The notes beneath the pieces were generated by a model. The model had not been told where the DNA came from. It was given only the letters and a program-made list of their open reading frames with translations, and ran no database searches. The translations under genes and the position numbers were made by a program. Of a DNA stretch of 64,000 bases, positions 1 through 12,558 are shown one piece after another (position 1 is the first letter of the stretch; the number at the start of each line of letters is the position of its first letter). The DNA is from Apricaphanius iberus (taxonomy: Eukaryota; Chordata; Actinopteri; Cyprinodontiformes; Aphaniidae). The stretch is from the NCBI GenBank assembly GCA_028564705.1, contig JAPXFQ010001003.1:4717001-4781000 (forward strand), written 5' to 3'.

Positions 1-597
1 GCACAGCATTGCGCGGAATCATATCCTGGTCATAAATTAGTAGAAGGCTGGACTTCATTGAGTAGTCAGCTATATAGCCTGCAGCCGGCGCTTGTGGAAA
101 GCCATGCAGGGATGATCTTTTATGTCCTCTGCTTTGTCATCTTGCCAATACAAACATCTATTTCATGACAATGGTCAGCATCATTTGCGTTAGAAAGAAT
201 ATAGGATTTCTGTGCTGGAGATTTCACCACCATCTTGGTAGTCCAACACATCATTCCATAAGTCACTGTAATTACTAAGTAAAATCTCTTCCTCAGTATG
301 CTTTATTAAAACAGTTCTTTATGTTATGTTTTACTTTACTAAGAAAAAATGCTTATCTTATAGAATAGTGTGTTTTTTTCTGTCTTTATCTTTATTTTCC
401 CCATTAATAATAACTCAGCCATGGTCTCTAAATGACCTTCAGCGCACTTACTTCTAGAAAATTCCTCTGCATCCAAAGTCTTCTTTTTTAACAGAGTAAA
501 CAGATTTGTTTATACTGTATGCAGATGAGAAGAAAACCTCAGAAAAACTATCATAACCATCTGCTGAGACCTAACCTTTTTGGAACCATGAAATGTA
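1..597. other. AT-rich unique sequence, nothing recognised
   Basis: No long frame, no recognisable repeat end and no tRNA-like signal. Probably intronic or intergenic host DNA. Confidence 0.5.
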
Positions 598-1159
598 TAA
601 GGCCCTGTCCACACGTAGCCGGGTACTGTATCTGACAAAACGGAGATATTTTTCTACGGTTTGGCCTGTTATCCACACATAGCCGGAGGTTTTTGGCACC
701 AAAAACGAAGCTTTTTAAAAACTCCGGGCAAAGTGGAGATTTGCGTTTTCTCCGTTTTCAGTATCTACGTGTGGACGGTTGAAAACGGAGTTTTAAGAGC
801 CGTAGCGCCACTTTCCGCAACAAAAAATGCTCCAACACCACATGTGCGACCTGTGTTTACTCTCGAAAACAGCATTTATTTCCTCAGCGCTGTGTTGGTA
901 TCATCCATTGTTAAAGCACGTCTTGTTTGTTTGCTTTTATAAGCTGTATAACTGCTGCGTGCTGAAGATAGAGGATATAAAGTTTCTCTTGGTGGATAGG
1001 ACTGGGGAGAACTACTGCCCCCTACAGGTTTGCCACGTCTATGAATGTGCTGAAAAACACATTTATCCGGTTACGTGTGGATGGAGATTTTTTTTTTTCA
1101 AGGAGCAGAGGAAAATCTTCGTTAAAAAAAAAACCCGGCTACGTGTGGACATGGCCTAA
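598..1159. mobile_element. PIF/Harbinger-type MITE, 556 bp
   Basis: The element proper is 601-1156. Its ends are inverted repeats of 24 bp: the left end starts GGCCCTGTCCACACGTAGCC and the right end, reverse-complemented, starts GGCCATGTCCACACGTAGCC, one mismatch. TAA flanks it at 598-600 and 1157-1159, the TWA-type 3-bp target duplication of PIF/Harbinger transposons. The two frames inside (93 and 110 codons) show no transposase or Myb motif, so this is a non-autonomous copy that would depend on a transposase in trans. Class is inferred from TSD length and TIR; family name unknown. Confidence 0.8.
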
Positions 1160-1553
1160 GGCAAACATTCAGGACAGGTAATACACTGAATGGTTAGTAC
1201 AGTCCCATGACATTAGATGGACGTGGTTCCCGGCTCTGTCTACCTCTAGCTTTTGAGGAAAAATGAAAAGAGTAAATGTATTTAATTTACACAGTTTTTT
1301 TTCTTTAAATATGAGATATTGCAATTGAATTCAAGATTAAAACTAGATGTTCATCAAGAATGTTTAATGAAATGCCTATTCCTATGTGCTGGGAAAGTGG
1401 CTAAGCACCTATGAGTTGTATTTCAAGCGCTCTTTTGCCGAAGACCCTACTGATGTGGGAGTGATTCATTGAAATACTTTCAGTTGAAAACAAGAAATAG
1501 ATAAAATATCAATTCATTATTTCCACAAAGCAACCACAACTGATACATGTTAC
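1160..1553. other. Unique spacer, nothing recognised
   Basis: AT-rich sequence between the MITE and the LINE remnant, without supportable features. Confidence 0.4.
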
Positions 1554-1554
1554 A

Positions 1555-2576
1555 GATAGTACTGATGTCATTAATAAGAGCACTTCCCTCTCTCCAGCAA
1601 CTGTGGCCAGCTCCTCGGAAGGAATCCCATGGCGTTCCCAGGCCAGCTGAGAGACATAGTCCTTCCAGAGTATCCTGGGTCTTGAACATCTCTTCAGGGA
1701 GGCGCCCAGGAGGCATCCTCACCAGATGCCCAAGGCACCTCAACTCCTTTTGATGTGAAGAAGCAGTGGCTCTACTCTGAGCCCCTCCCAGATGACCAAG
1801 CTTCTTACCCTATCTCTAAGGGAGAATGCAAACACCCCACAGAGGAAATTCATTTCAGCTGCTTGCATCCATGATCTCATTCTTTCGGTCACTAACCAGA
1901 TCTTCTGATCATAGATGAGTGTAGGTAAATAGATCAACCGTAAACTAGAGAGCTCCACCTTTTGGTTCAGCTCTCTCAATACGACAGACCAGTATAGCCC
2001 CTGCATCATTGCTGAGGTACCACTAATCAGCCTATCGATCTCCCAATCCAATCCCACATTTTTCCCTCATTTGCGAACAAGACACCCAGATACTTCAAGT
2101 CCTCCACCCAGGGAAGGACCTCGTCACTGACCCGGAGACGGCACTCTACCCTTTGCCGGCCTCAAGACCATGGTCTTGGATTTGGAGGTGCTGATTCTCA
2201 TTTCAACCGCTTCGCACTCAGCTGCGAACCCTTCCAGCAAAAGCTGTACATCGTGTTCGGATGGAGTTAGCAGGATCACATTATCTGCAAAAAGCAGAGA
2301 CCCAATCCTGAGGCTACTGAAATGGACCACCCCCCTGATAAAAGTTATGAACAGAACCGGTGACAAAGAGCAGCCTTGGCGGAATACAACTCTCACCAGA
2401 AACAAGCCCGGCTTACTGCAGGCAATAGAAACCAAGCTCTGACACGGGTCGTACAGGGACCGAACATCATGTACCAAGGGGTCTGGTTCCCCATACTACA
2501 GGAGTATGGGACACGGTCAAATGCCTTCACCAAGTCCAATAAACACATGTAGACGGGTTGATTGAAATCCCATGCA
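1555..2576 (-). mobile_element. Decayed RTE/Rex3-like LINE fragment (reverse transcriptase C-terminal half)
   Basis: Read on the minus strand, three frames joined by frameshifts give successive parts of a fish RTE-clade reverse transcriptase. First comes a palm segment with a DLVKAFDRVP block (near 2500-2545), then FRQGCSLSPVLF and LLFADN (about 2291-2280), then MEIDR/LYWSVV and SLRDRVRS (2057-1740), and finally LGHLVRMPPGRLP and GLGTPWDS (1743-1590). The catalytic FADD box reads FADN, so one metal-binding aspartate is lost. The 5' part of the ORF and most of the 3' UTR are missing. The Rex3 name rests on my memory of the family's C-terminal motifs. The copy is dead. Confidence 0.8.
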
Positions 2577-3013
2577 TAAACAATGGTTATTTTATATTCA
2601 AAGTGGGAAACAAAATCATGAAGCTATCCGTCCTTCAAGTCAGAAATAAATATATGCATTCAATTAAGTAATGCGTTTTTTGTTAGACTCACAATTATTA
2701 CATTTTTACTGCAATGCATTTTTCATATATAAGTTCAATGGTTATTGCTATTAGGAGTTGATGTTTTTTTCTGTACCTGCTAATTTCAGAAAGTGAAAAA
2801 AAAATGCTTCTCAAATAAACATTCCAACATAGTGCCTTGGGTGATTCTGTCTATGTCTAGCCTTAGGGCTATACACGAGCTCATACATTTTTCACACCTG
2901 GAAGACATATGAGGACCACATGGGCCGTGTGCAACCAATTTCTCCAGACAGTAAAGATACCGTAGTGTGCTGGATACATACCTTTACCACAAGAATTGAA
3001 GTTCCTTCAACTG

Positions 3014-3046
3014 TAAAAAAATAAAATAAATAAATAAATAAAAATA
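3014..3046. repeat. (TAAA)n microsatellite
   Basis: A-rich run with five to six TAAA units. Confidence 0.8.
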
Positions 3047-3792
3047 ACGGAAGCACAAAAAAACTAAGCAAAGGCAACCAGGAGAGCTCTTGTGGGGGGA
3101 GAAGAAACACTGAGAGGATATAACTAGATATTAGATGAGGATGGGAGATGCAGAGGTATGATGGAGATGGAAGGAAAAACATGCCTGTGGCAGAAAAAAA
3201 GAACCAAACCATCTCATTACTGACCTGAGCAATGGGAGATGGGGATGGACATAAATAAAAGTTGTGGAGATTCTTTAAGAAATGCAGAATGGGGGAAAAA
3301 TAAAGGAGGATGGTGGACAAAGAGAAATGTCTTTAGGATTTGGTATTATTATATTGTTGCGTGTCATTGTTAGGACAATTTCATCAACAGTGTGACGGTG
3401 GCATATTTTGCATTGCATTGTCATACATACTGATCCCAAGTCAGGTTAGTGTGTCCCGTTAGAGGATATAGTAGGATTCTCTAATGAGTGGCAGACATTC
3501 AGAATCTCAAACGTGCTCCTACTCCGATAAGGAAACAGATGAACAATGAATTGTACCTTCATCTAAAGATGGGACAAACACATTTCCACAAACAAATGTT
3601 CAGTTTTTCTTTTTTTTTTACCAAAAGTACGGTTCTCATTTATTTGTTTCAAAAACCTATTTGCTCAGTCTTTGTCCCCTTCCATTTCTCCCATCTTTGC
3701 TAGAACATAACAAGTTCACTGACTCCCACTCCATCTGCACCAATGCTGTCCCATTTTTTAAATTTTTTTTTATGGGGTGACAAATTAGCGCG

Positions 3793-3884
3793 GCAGAGAG
3801 CCGTGGAGTCACTGCTGCGTAGTAAACAAGACGCTCGTCTGAGTGGAAAAATACACCGTTAGGAGCTGCCACGGCTCTCTGTGC
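3793..3884. repeat. Short inverted repeat, 13-bp arms
   Basis: CAGAGAGCCGTGG (ending 3806) is matched by its complement CCACGGCTCTCTG (starting 3869), with about 62 bases between. It is more GC-rich than its surroundings. It could be a hairpin or a relic of a small TIR element; no target duplication is apparent. Confidence 0.5.
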
Positions 3885-4353
3885 TACTTCCTATATCCGC
3901 TTTGCGCTCAAACTCCCCTTCTGGCCAGAGGAGTGCACCCATTGCTTCCACATGGCTCGTCCCCAGCAGGAACAGCTATGGTGCAATGAGCCACAGCTTA
4001 ACACCATTTCAAATACTGACAGTGTGATTGCCGCTTAGGATATGAAGCAGAATGGTGACTAGTGGAGCCAAAATGACAAGTCAACAGGCCTGAGAGTGGG
4101 CGATTGCTGCATAATAAAACTAATATTTGAAGTTTAACAGGAAATACAGTTTAACGTGTTCTCTCAAAAACAGGCATAGTAAAGTATATAATTTAAACTA
4201 GATGCTTTGAAGCTGAATCTGTAGTGGTTCTCAGATATGTATTGAATCACTTACTAACATACCATTTTCCAGGACCTGTGTGAATATCACTTATTTCACT
4301 ACTGAATAATATTAATTAAATAGACATTAAAAGGGTCACTGATATAATTTAAG

Positions 4354-4397
4354 GTTATATATATATATATATATACACACACACAAACACACACAGA
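4354..4397. repeat. (TA)n(CA)n microsatellite
   Basis: About ten TA units run into a CA-rich stretch. Confidence 0.85.
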
Positions 4398-4788
4398 AAC
4401 GGACAATAATTGCTTTTTCCTAATTAAAAAATGTTGCTGATTTGGGAGTCTGTTCAGCATGGTTCATTTATCATCATAATGCAATTTCCTGATAATTTGT
4501 GTATGTTTAAGACTATGGTCCTTATTTCACACACAGTGTTTTGTCCCACCAATACCTCTTGGCCTGTTCTCTCTATTCGGAGTAACACATTACACTGTAG
4601 CTTAAAAAAATAAAAAAATAAAAAAATAAAAACGGATAATAAAGAGTAAACAAAAAGCCATTTATTGGAGCCCTAATGAAAAATAGCCTCCAGGGAAGCT
4701 GTGATATATTATAATTAAGATGCCAGGACAATCCAAATGCTTTAGGTGAAATCCTATTTATATAAAACCGGAAATGTGGGGCAAAGAT

Positions 4789-4791
<3 letters not shown>

Positions 4792-4868
<77 letters not shown>
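4792..4868. repeat. (TA)n microsatellite, about 38 units
   Basis: Uninterrupted alternating AT. The two frames of repeated Tyr-Ile across it are artefacts of the repeat. Confidence 0.95.
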
Positions 4869-4869
<1 letters not shown>

Positions 4870-4872
<3 letters not shown>

Positions 4873-6460
4873 CCAAATGGTTTTACACTGGTGTCAGATC
4901 AAACGTGACAACATACCCTGTGGTTTATCCCACATGGTGTGGGTAAAGGAAGGATTAATTAAACCCAGGAGCTATTAGTTATGTGTGACCCAGCCAAGAA
5001 TAATCGGAGCCTATTCAACAGGGATCCAACCACAGAGGCTAAATGATGCTCTTCATTAATCATTGCAACATCAGCTACAGCAGCAGGCTATGGCTTTAGT
5101 CTTTATTAATGGTAGACCTCTTAGACTCCCTCTGTTTTTGGTCAGGGTGCACTGCAGCAAAAGGGCATAGATATAAAACCTAGAGTGCCATTAAGTACAA
5201 CAAAGTGTTCCCCAGGAATGAGGAGAAAAAACCAAATTAAAACCATGTAACTAATACACCCAACAAGAGTAATTAACTTTTAAAGCAACTTCATAATGAA
5301 AAAAGGGGTCATTTATACATAGATTAGGATTTTGGTTTTTTGCAGACATTGGTTCAATGGATAGAATATATCTCTGTCAGCAAATTAGGATATTTATGCA
5401 GTGTCCTTTCCTTTAATAACATTATTTTGAAAAAGTTAATTATTCCCATGATAAATATCCTGTTTTATTTTAGTTTAATTTAAGGATAATAGAAATGGCT
5501 GTAATTTAAAGCACTCTTAAAATGCACTTGTGCTTTTGTTTCTATTTTAAATGAAAACTTCAAATAAAGTGAAATATATATATATTTTAAACACAAGGGA
5601 TGATTATTTTCCCCCCAGTCACCCTATTCTTCTCCTTAAAGTAAGGATTATGGCATATTTCTTTGTTCAGGCTAAAACATTTCAAACCAACCCCAATAGG
5701 TCTTTGCCACTGAGGGTAATTGTGCACCTGCTCACCTTCAGTCATGCCTTCAAGTCAACTTTCCTTTCCCTCAAACCACTCCTAAATGGTGCTTTGTGTT
5801 GTATAATTCAACAAAAGGGCTGCATTTATCACATTTTGCAATAGGGTCAACTCGGGCGAGTTTCTATGAGCGGTAAATGATTGGAAGGTGGAATATAGAA
5901 AAGCCAGAGTGGCCTAAAGCAGAGTGATTACGGTTTGATTTGAGTGTGGAGCAGAAATTGCTTGAGTTACACTCTTGTGTGCGTGTGTGTTTCCAAGCAG
6001 TACATAAAACAAATGTCACTTTTTCACCTCAGAGTTTTAGTGATTCATTTCCCTTTAAGTCTGGGAACAAGCAGGGATCTTTACAGGTGTATCTTTGTCC
6101 TGCTATCACGCTGATAACAAAACAACCAACATCTTTGTCCAAATTTTTGAAGATAAATGATTACACTACAATTTAAAAGCATATTATATAGTAATATATG
6201 TCATGTCATCTAGAACAATTTCTGGTTCTACCTCACAATCACAAACAAATCCAACACATATTACTGAAATTTTACAATTGCTCAAAGCAAACTCAAACCT
6301 GCAGTGACTATGAACTAGAAGGAACTAGACTCATGATTTTCAACATTTCAAAAAATAAAAATCAGAAAATTTATTATATATTTATCCCAAAATAAAAACT
6401 ATATACATGTAGATACATGCAGTTAAACTTAAACATTTTTTGTGGTATGTCTCTACCAGT
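4870..6460. other. Unique AT-rich stretch
   Basis: No recognised gene or repeat. The part around 4975-5110 has a balanced, low-repeat composition that could be a conserved non-coding element; I cannot test this without an alignment. Confidence 0.35.
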
Positions 6461-6464
6461 GTAT

Positions 6465-6985
6465 CCACAGTTACTTTGAAAAATTAATATGATTAATGAC
6501 CAATGATTACTCAATCCAAAAGTAACTTAGTTACTTTACTTTAAAAGTAATTAAGTTAGATTACATGTTACTTTATTAGTTTCCACTGCCACTGCCACTG
6601 CCTCAACATAAACACAAGAACCCGTTTTGCCAATACTTACTTTATTGGAAGTACATTTTAACAGTAAGGCCAGAAATATACTTGTTTTTTTAACCTCACA
6701 TTGACACAAGCAAAAATGAAGGAACAAGCTGCATATTGGGGACGTATTTCCTTGCTGACTGCACGTACTACTGGAGAGTCACACTAGGGGACAGAGTAGG
6801 CCTACAGAGTATGGAACTCAGACACAGTCCAAAACAAAAATAGTAACGCACAGTGGCTTGAACAAGTAATTTTAATTTAATTACCTGTACGGAAATAGTA
6901 ACGTGTGAGATTAGTCGTTACTGATAAAGTGGTCATATTAGGAATAACGCCTAACTAAGTAACGCGTGTTCTGGATTTAAGGTAA
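6465..6985. repeat. GTAAC-rich interspersed repeat, probably a non-autonomous DNA transposon
   Basis: The left part (6520-6575) is dense in GTAACTTAGTTACTTTACTT-like and TAATTAAGTTAGATTAC words. The right part (6838-6970) carries the opposite orientation (TAGTAACGCACAGTGGCTTG, AACGCCTAACTAAGTAACGCG). The arrangement looks like divergent terminal inverted repeats. I recognise similar strings as a repeat common in teleost genomes. Exact ends and target duplication cannot be fixed. Confidence 0.5.
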
Positions 6986-6989
6986 AATG

Positions 6990-9350
6990 CAGCTATTTGG
7001 CTATTACTAGTTAAGGGACTGCTTATGACTTAGCTGCTTAGAATTAATAATTTATGAAAAATTACTAATATTCAGGGCACCACCTTTATCCGGAACTATT
7101 TTAATAGCCAAATGTCTATATTAGTCTCATAATCTTAAGGAGTGAAAATTTACCGTCTATTGTAATATGTGTCTGGAACAAAAATGACAACAGTGAATTT
7201 CCAAAATACAAGAGCTTATTTACAAATTAAAGAAAAAGAAAAAGGAAAAACTCATATTATATATCATGAAACTTAAAAAGTTAACAACGATAAAAAAGGG
7301 AAACACCTTTAAAATTAGTTATCCAAACTCATTTGCCTCTACCCAAACACACCTTATGAATGATTAAGCTCCGAGTTGCTCCGTGGTCGATGAATAAAGG
7401 GAAATGAGGCAATGTTAGCCTAGCAGCTAACAATGGCTGCAGTAGGTGATTACAGTGACCCTCAATGCTGTTAGCTTGTCCACAGATGTGGCTAAGAAGC
7501 GATCAACACCAGCTTATTTAAGTAGCTTTTTACAGTTTCCAGCACGGCAGTTCTTATCTGCTCTGTGGCGTTGATTGAATGTGGCCTCGGCTGGTTCAGA
7601 CTACAACCGTGCATGTGGCTCTCAGCTCCAGTTTCTCAGCGTTCAATAGTCTGAAACTCAGAGGGGGTTTCGTCTGCTTTTGAGGATCACACAATGTTTC
7701 GTTTAGCAATATTTAGGATTCACCTGGTAGTCTTTGGATGTCTTGGAGCGAGTTTCTTCCAGAACTCAGGCCTTCCCGTCGCCAGTGAGGGAGATGGTTG
7801 GAGATTGCCTTCTATTAGGGGAGGGGAGGTGGCTGCTCTGGCCTTCCCTGGAGTGAGCTCGCCGCCACCCGCCTTGGTTATTGATGAGCGCAGCAAGCCT
7901 GGCTGAAGGCTGCCTGAGCATAGCGAACGGCTGGTTGAGAACATCTATTCTTAGGATCTGCTTGGCCGTTCTACCGGTGGAAGAGAGCAGGGTAGCGCCA
8001 CCCAATGTCTGTGTGTATGACCCAACACGCATTACCGGCATCACTGGTCTCTACCAACTTTGCAGAGACTGACAATTTAGCCCATTTAACTTCAGAAACA
8101 GTTTAAGCACAGTCATATAGGATGGAGAATGTCCTTAAACATCAAACATGTCAAAAATTCTAAGTCCGTTTAAGTCTAAAATTTTACTGAGTCATTGCAA
8201 TGCATAGATATACCTCCATAAAATTCACCCACTATATCTCTGGCTGAATGTTTAGGGCCCTTGTACTACTGGAAGATGAATCTCAGCTTAATCTTTTTGC
8301 CAGACTTGGTCTGTTATGCTCTATCCACCAAACCAGAATCCAGAAAGTGTGTGAGAAGATTATAAAACAACAAAACAGGATAACATGGAAGCGGCATAAA
8401 CATTTGCAAAGTCCAGTGAACTTAAAACAATCCCAAAGTTATGCCTTTGTTCATTTGACCATAAATGAATCTAATAAATAAATGTATTGAAAATAAAATA
8501 ATATGTAATTAAAATAATGTAAAAAAAAGAAAAATACTTGAGTGCATCAACAATTGAGACAAAGGTTGGTCTGTATTTAGTGGAGAAAATTGTTGAAAAC
8601 CAAACCTAGTTAAAACTTAGCTTAAATAAAAATGTTGAAATTCAGGCTAGGTTTTCCCTCATGTTTAAGCCAAACCAATTTCCCCCCACAGTTAGACATA
8701 AATTGATGCGTTTTAGATACTTTTAGTACCATTAGTACATGTTCCTTCAGAAAAGACTCATATACTTCCAGTGCTCGTAGGATGAAAGGCTGTAAAAAAG
8801 CGAAGACTATGCTGGAGACGAATATTGGAGGATAATAACACTTATAATTGGTAAAATGTTACAACTGTTGTTCCAATTTTGCCCACGATACCAAAGCAAA
8901 GCTCAGATTCTACGTCTCAATCCTAATTAGTTTCTTCAGTTTGGAAATATTATATGTGAATTTGTCCAACAGCTTCTAAGTATTGACGAATTCATGCCAA
9001 ACAAAGGCTGTAGAGTTGGCTTTAACATTAACCTATTTCCCAAACTTACCAACAAATAGTTTGTAAAGCAGACATCAATGTCTATGTTGACTGCTGAAGC
9101 TTAAAGATGTGCACAACAATAGCAAAAACCCTTAAGGAACTGATTATCCTCCTTGAAGGCTTTTTATTTATTTATTTAAGAAGTCTACCACCAATTTAAA
9201 TACGGTTGGAGGCATCACAGATCAAAGGGAACTCTTCGTCAAGGAAATACACTTCATGAAATGTGAGGAAGAAGATGATTTTAAAGGGGTTGAGGTGACA
9301 AGAATGAAAATAAACTCTCAACCAGTCCCGACTATGTGGGATTTCGCTTA
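6990..9350. other. Long stretch without recognised genes; GC-richer patch at 7550-8070
   Basis: From about 7550 to 8070 GC content rises and short frames occur on both strands, such as a 70-codon plus frame from 7694 and a 92-codon minus frame from 8044. No motif was recognised and the overlapping frames are mutually exclusive. It may be an unrecognised repeat. The remainder is plain AT-rich DNA. Confidence 0.35.
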
Positions 9351-9357
9351 GACCATT

Positions 9358-9470
9358 CCTTTGAATTGAATTGAATAATCCTTTCTTGTCCCACCAGGCT
9401 GAAATTCAGTTTACGGTAAAACCTGTCCAATCCAGGTCACTGAATAGCTTGCAGCCACAGAATGGCACTC
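9358..9470 (-). repeat. LINE 3'-tail fragment
   Basis: Begins with a (TTGAA)n run, then TCCTTTCTTGTCCCACCAGG, a pattern typical of antisense fish LINE tails. At 9423-9463 it shares a long near-identical string (including CTGTCCAATCCAGGTCACTG) with 62888-62930, so the two loci belong to one repeat family. Confidence 0.6.
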
Positions 9471-9824
9471 CCATGTTGATTATATCAGCAGTAAAAAAAA
9501 AAATCTTGTCTGTTATTAGAGATATGGAATGTCAACAAATGGTGTTTCTTTCAGTTTGATTTTGAAGAAAAAAAAAAAAAAATCACACCTGACTCTGTTT
9601 TTCTCTTCCAGGAGGCCTAATTTCAGACATTTTTATCCAAGATCTGATACTGTTGGTCATGTTCTAGATGTAATCACTGTAGGTAAGAATTGGAATGTAG
9701 ATGGCGGTAAAATAATATGTTGCTTTTGGTCTCATCTATTTATTCACCTACAAAGACCATTGCAGCACCTGCCGTATATTCAAGGTTTTGAGGTTACCTG
9801 CATTCATAATGCGCTTAAGGCATA

Positions 9825-10345
9825 ATGAACCCAAAAATCCATATATCCTTCCTCTGCTCCATCTTGTAACCATCTGTGAACAATACACTAATATACTTCA
9901 ATTTCTTGACCTGAGGTTGAGACTGCCCACTGACCTGGAGGGAGCAATTCATCTTTTTACATTTTAGAACCATGGCCTCAGACTTAAGAAGCAGACACTT
10001 CTGCAAGTCCATGAATTAAGGACACCAACAATACCTTGAGGTTTCCAAACCCCACACAGCCAGCGTCACTAGTATGTTGGGCTCCTTTCACATTTTACTT
10101 TGGGTACTGGATACTCCTTTGCCCAAAGACTGGATAGACCATAAATATATCCCTGGCATCTTATACTCCCAAAGCTACCCTCACGAATGCTATGCAGGAC
10201 ACGGTTGTGAGCCTTCTTTAAATCTGCAAAACACATGTGGGCTAGACACTCAAACTTTAAACATCCTCTGAGCAGCTCCACAGTGGTTAACAACTGTGCC
10301 ACTGTTTCACGCCTAGGACAAAATCCAAGCTATTCCTTATGAATT
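9825..10345 (-). mobile_element. Second decayed RTE/Rex3-like LINE fragment
   Basis: The minus-strand frame 10012-9815 contains KSEAMVLKCKK, PQVKKLKYISVLFT and GYKMEQR, matching the post-catalytic segment of the same LINE type as at 1.6-2.5 kb. The minus frame 10302-10069 contains ELLRGCLKFE, HMCFADLKKAHNRVL and SLWAKE, the palm segment. The FADD-containing block between them is deleted or decayed. The copy is older and more degenerate than the one at 1.6-2.5 kb. Confidence 0.75.
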
Positions 10346-12069
10346 CTTTCCAAAACCACGATTTCACCTGTTTTTCTTTTAGGGGTCAAAAACTGTGCAT
10401 TTCCCTCATCCATTGATAGTAAGCATATCATCCACAGACAGCTTTTCTATACCAACAAATAATTTTAAAAAAATCACACTTGAACAACACAACATGTAAT
10501 CCTCAAAGCAAAAAATTGTCTCACCATGTGCTTAAGCGATCCACGTTCTCAGTTTTTATTTTATTTTACTTTCCGTTGTTACAAGGAAATGTTCAGCAAA
10601 AAAAAAAAAATGGAAGGAAGAAATAGACTGCAGAATGGTAGTCCCTGTGTTTGAACCAGAGTAATGGAGTTCTTTAACAAAATCTTTGATGGATTTTAGG
10701 ATATATATTTTGTTTAAGTTATCAAGAGCTTGAAAATAGATGTATCCAAAGTTTGTCCCTTTTTTCTGTGTTTCTATGGCTGTACAAAGCCTGTGAAAAA
10801 CAAAAAAATATGATGTTTACACGTTAGATTCTGCTCAAATATCAAAATTAGGGCACATGCTTTGGCAATTCCATCGTTATAATCCCAGTATTTTTCAGTG
10901 TACCCTATAGCCTTTTAAACTTTGACTTGTACTTTTGTTCTAGCCCTGCAGAAAATATGTGTACCAGCAGAGAACAGCTGAAATCCTTGTACCTTACAAG
11001 AAAAAAACACACATTTTCTTAATCTGGCAGAAGAAAAAAAACCATGTAGCTACCAGCTAATCTGTGCATGGATTTCTTCCAGTAAATACCGAAGCTGCTG
11101 GGGAGATGTAATTTTATGCAAGGTAGGCTCCCTCTCCTCATCTTGTCTCGTCGTTCATCCCTGACTAAATAAAAAGACCCACAGGGCTCCTTCACAGCAG
11201 GTGCGTTCCCCTCTCACCTCCCCAACACCCAACCCACCCACACGCTCCAGCCTCATCACTTCACCCACATCACAGTGAACACACAGGAGGCCCATGCTCC
11301 CCTCAGTGTTAAGATGCAACACTTTGTTACGGCTCTATTAGCTAACTAATCTGAAAGAACTTTACTCTATTAGCCCCTTAAGACTCCTGCCAAGGCCTCT
11401 CTTCATCCTTTATGGATTCAGTAACTGTGCAAACTCCCACTCCTTCTGCCTCCCTTCCTCCTCCTTTTGCTTGTGCCTGTCTGAATCCCTCAATCCCTCC
11501 ATCTTGCATGCTTCCCTGCACTTCCTCATTCACTGAAGCCTGGCAGCACATGCATGGCAGCAATAGAGACGAGCAAACGCACACATAAACAGGAGAAATT
11601 GCACACAATTCAGATGAGTTTCCACTCAGGCGAGGTCCACTGTGGGCCAAATGAGCAACAGAACAGTCCATGTTTGACGCACTGAATGGCAAGGAAACAC
11701 ACAGTAGGGACCTTGGGGTTGCAGGAAAATGCCTGCCTGACAGATACTCAAACATACAGGTGTGAACTAATAGCCTCACTGACACATAGTATTTGCTTGC
11801 CTCCACTCAGTTTTTCAACTCTTCCTCCTAACACTTACCCTCCTCAACCTGAAGACAATACACACTGAGGCACATGTTTCTGAAAGACCTCTGCATGATG
11901 CTTGAAGTTGTAATAAAGGCAGTCCATGTCATGACATGATCTTTAAAAATGACTATAATTTCAAATGTCAAACATCTCCTGAACAACTCAATCAACAGAC
12001 AATTCCATTTTATTTCACTGGCAGCCATATCAGAGTTAAAGGAGAGAAAAAACAAAAAGAGAAGCACCC
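10346..12069. other. Unique stretch without supportable genes
   Basis: Includes a pyrimidine/CA-rich part near 11200-11280. The 142-codon minus frame at 11378-11806 lacks any motif, splice context or start context I would trust. Confidence 0.35.
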
Positions 12070-12132
12070 TTCCAGGGTGGTTGGAGGGGGCCGACGGCAG
12101 GAGGGTCCGAGTGTCTGTATTAACGCCTTCTG

Positions 12133-12460
12133 CCTGGACGGAAGACGGGCGGGCGGCCCCTGGCGGGACGAGTATCAGGTCGGCGACCCGGATGGGGTCC
12201 CCTAGCAGGACGGTTGTCGGGCGGGCGGCCCCTGGCGGGATGAGTCTCAGGTGGGCGACCCAGATGGGGTCCCCTGGCAGGAAGGGTGTCGGGCAGGCGG
12301 CCCCTGGCGGGACGAGTGTCAGGTGGGTCGACCCAGATGGGGTCCCCTGGCAGGACGGGTGTCGGGCGGGCAGCCCCCGGCAGGACGAGTGTCAGGTGCG
12401 TAGACCCGGATGGGATCCACTGGCAGGATGGGTGTCGGGCGGGCGGCCCGAATGGCGCCC
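12133..12460. repeat. GC-rich minisatellite, 72/73-bp period, about 5 units
   Basis: The unit core GGCGGCCCCTGGCGGGACGA recurs with its GGCC at 12155, 12227, 12299, 12372 and 12445, spacings 72, 72, 73 and 73. The first spacings preserve reading phase (24 codons) and the later ones break it. Partly decayed units follow to about 12520. The array belongs to the LTR element's internal region. Confidence 0.85.
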
Positions 12461-12558
12461 TCTGGCCGGACGGGAGACAGGGGCGGGCGGCCTCTGGCGG
12501 GACGCGAGGCGGGCGGATGGCCCGAATGGAAACAGAGGTTGGAGGGGCTCGGCTGGCT

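Larger units (their letters stand above)
2577..4353. other. Unique AT-rich stretch
   Basis: Contains only simple repeats and one short inverted repeat, listed separately. The 142-codon minus frame at 2892-3320 is low-complexity and hydrophobic, with no recognisable domain, and was not accepted as a gene. Confidence 0.4.

Noticed and set aside
661..1159. Frames of 93 and 110 codons
   Set aside because: They lie inside the Harbinger MITE and have no transposase or MADF similarity.
2892..3320. 142-codon minus-strand frame
   Set aside because: Hydrophobic low-complexity product of an A-rich plus strand; no motif.
4746..4978. Two frames of repeated Tyr-Ile
   Set aside because: They are translations of a (TA)n microsatellite.
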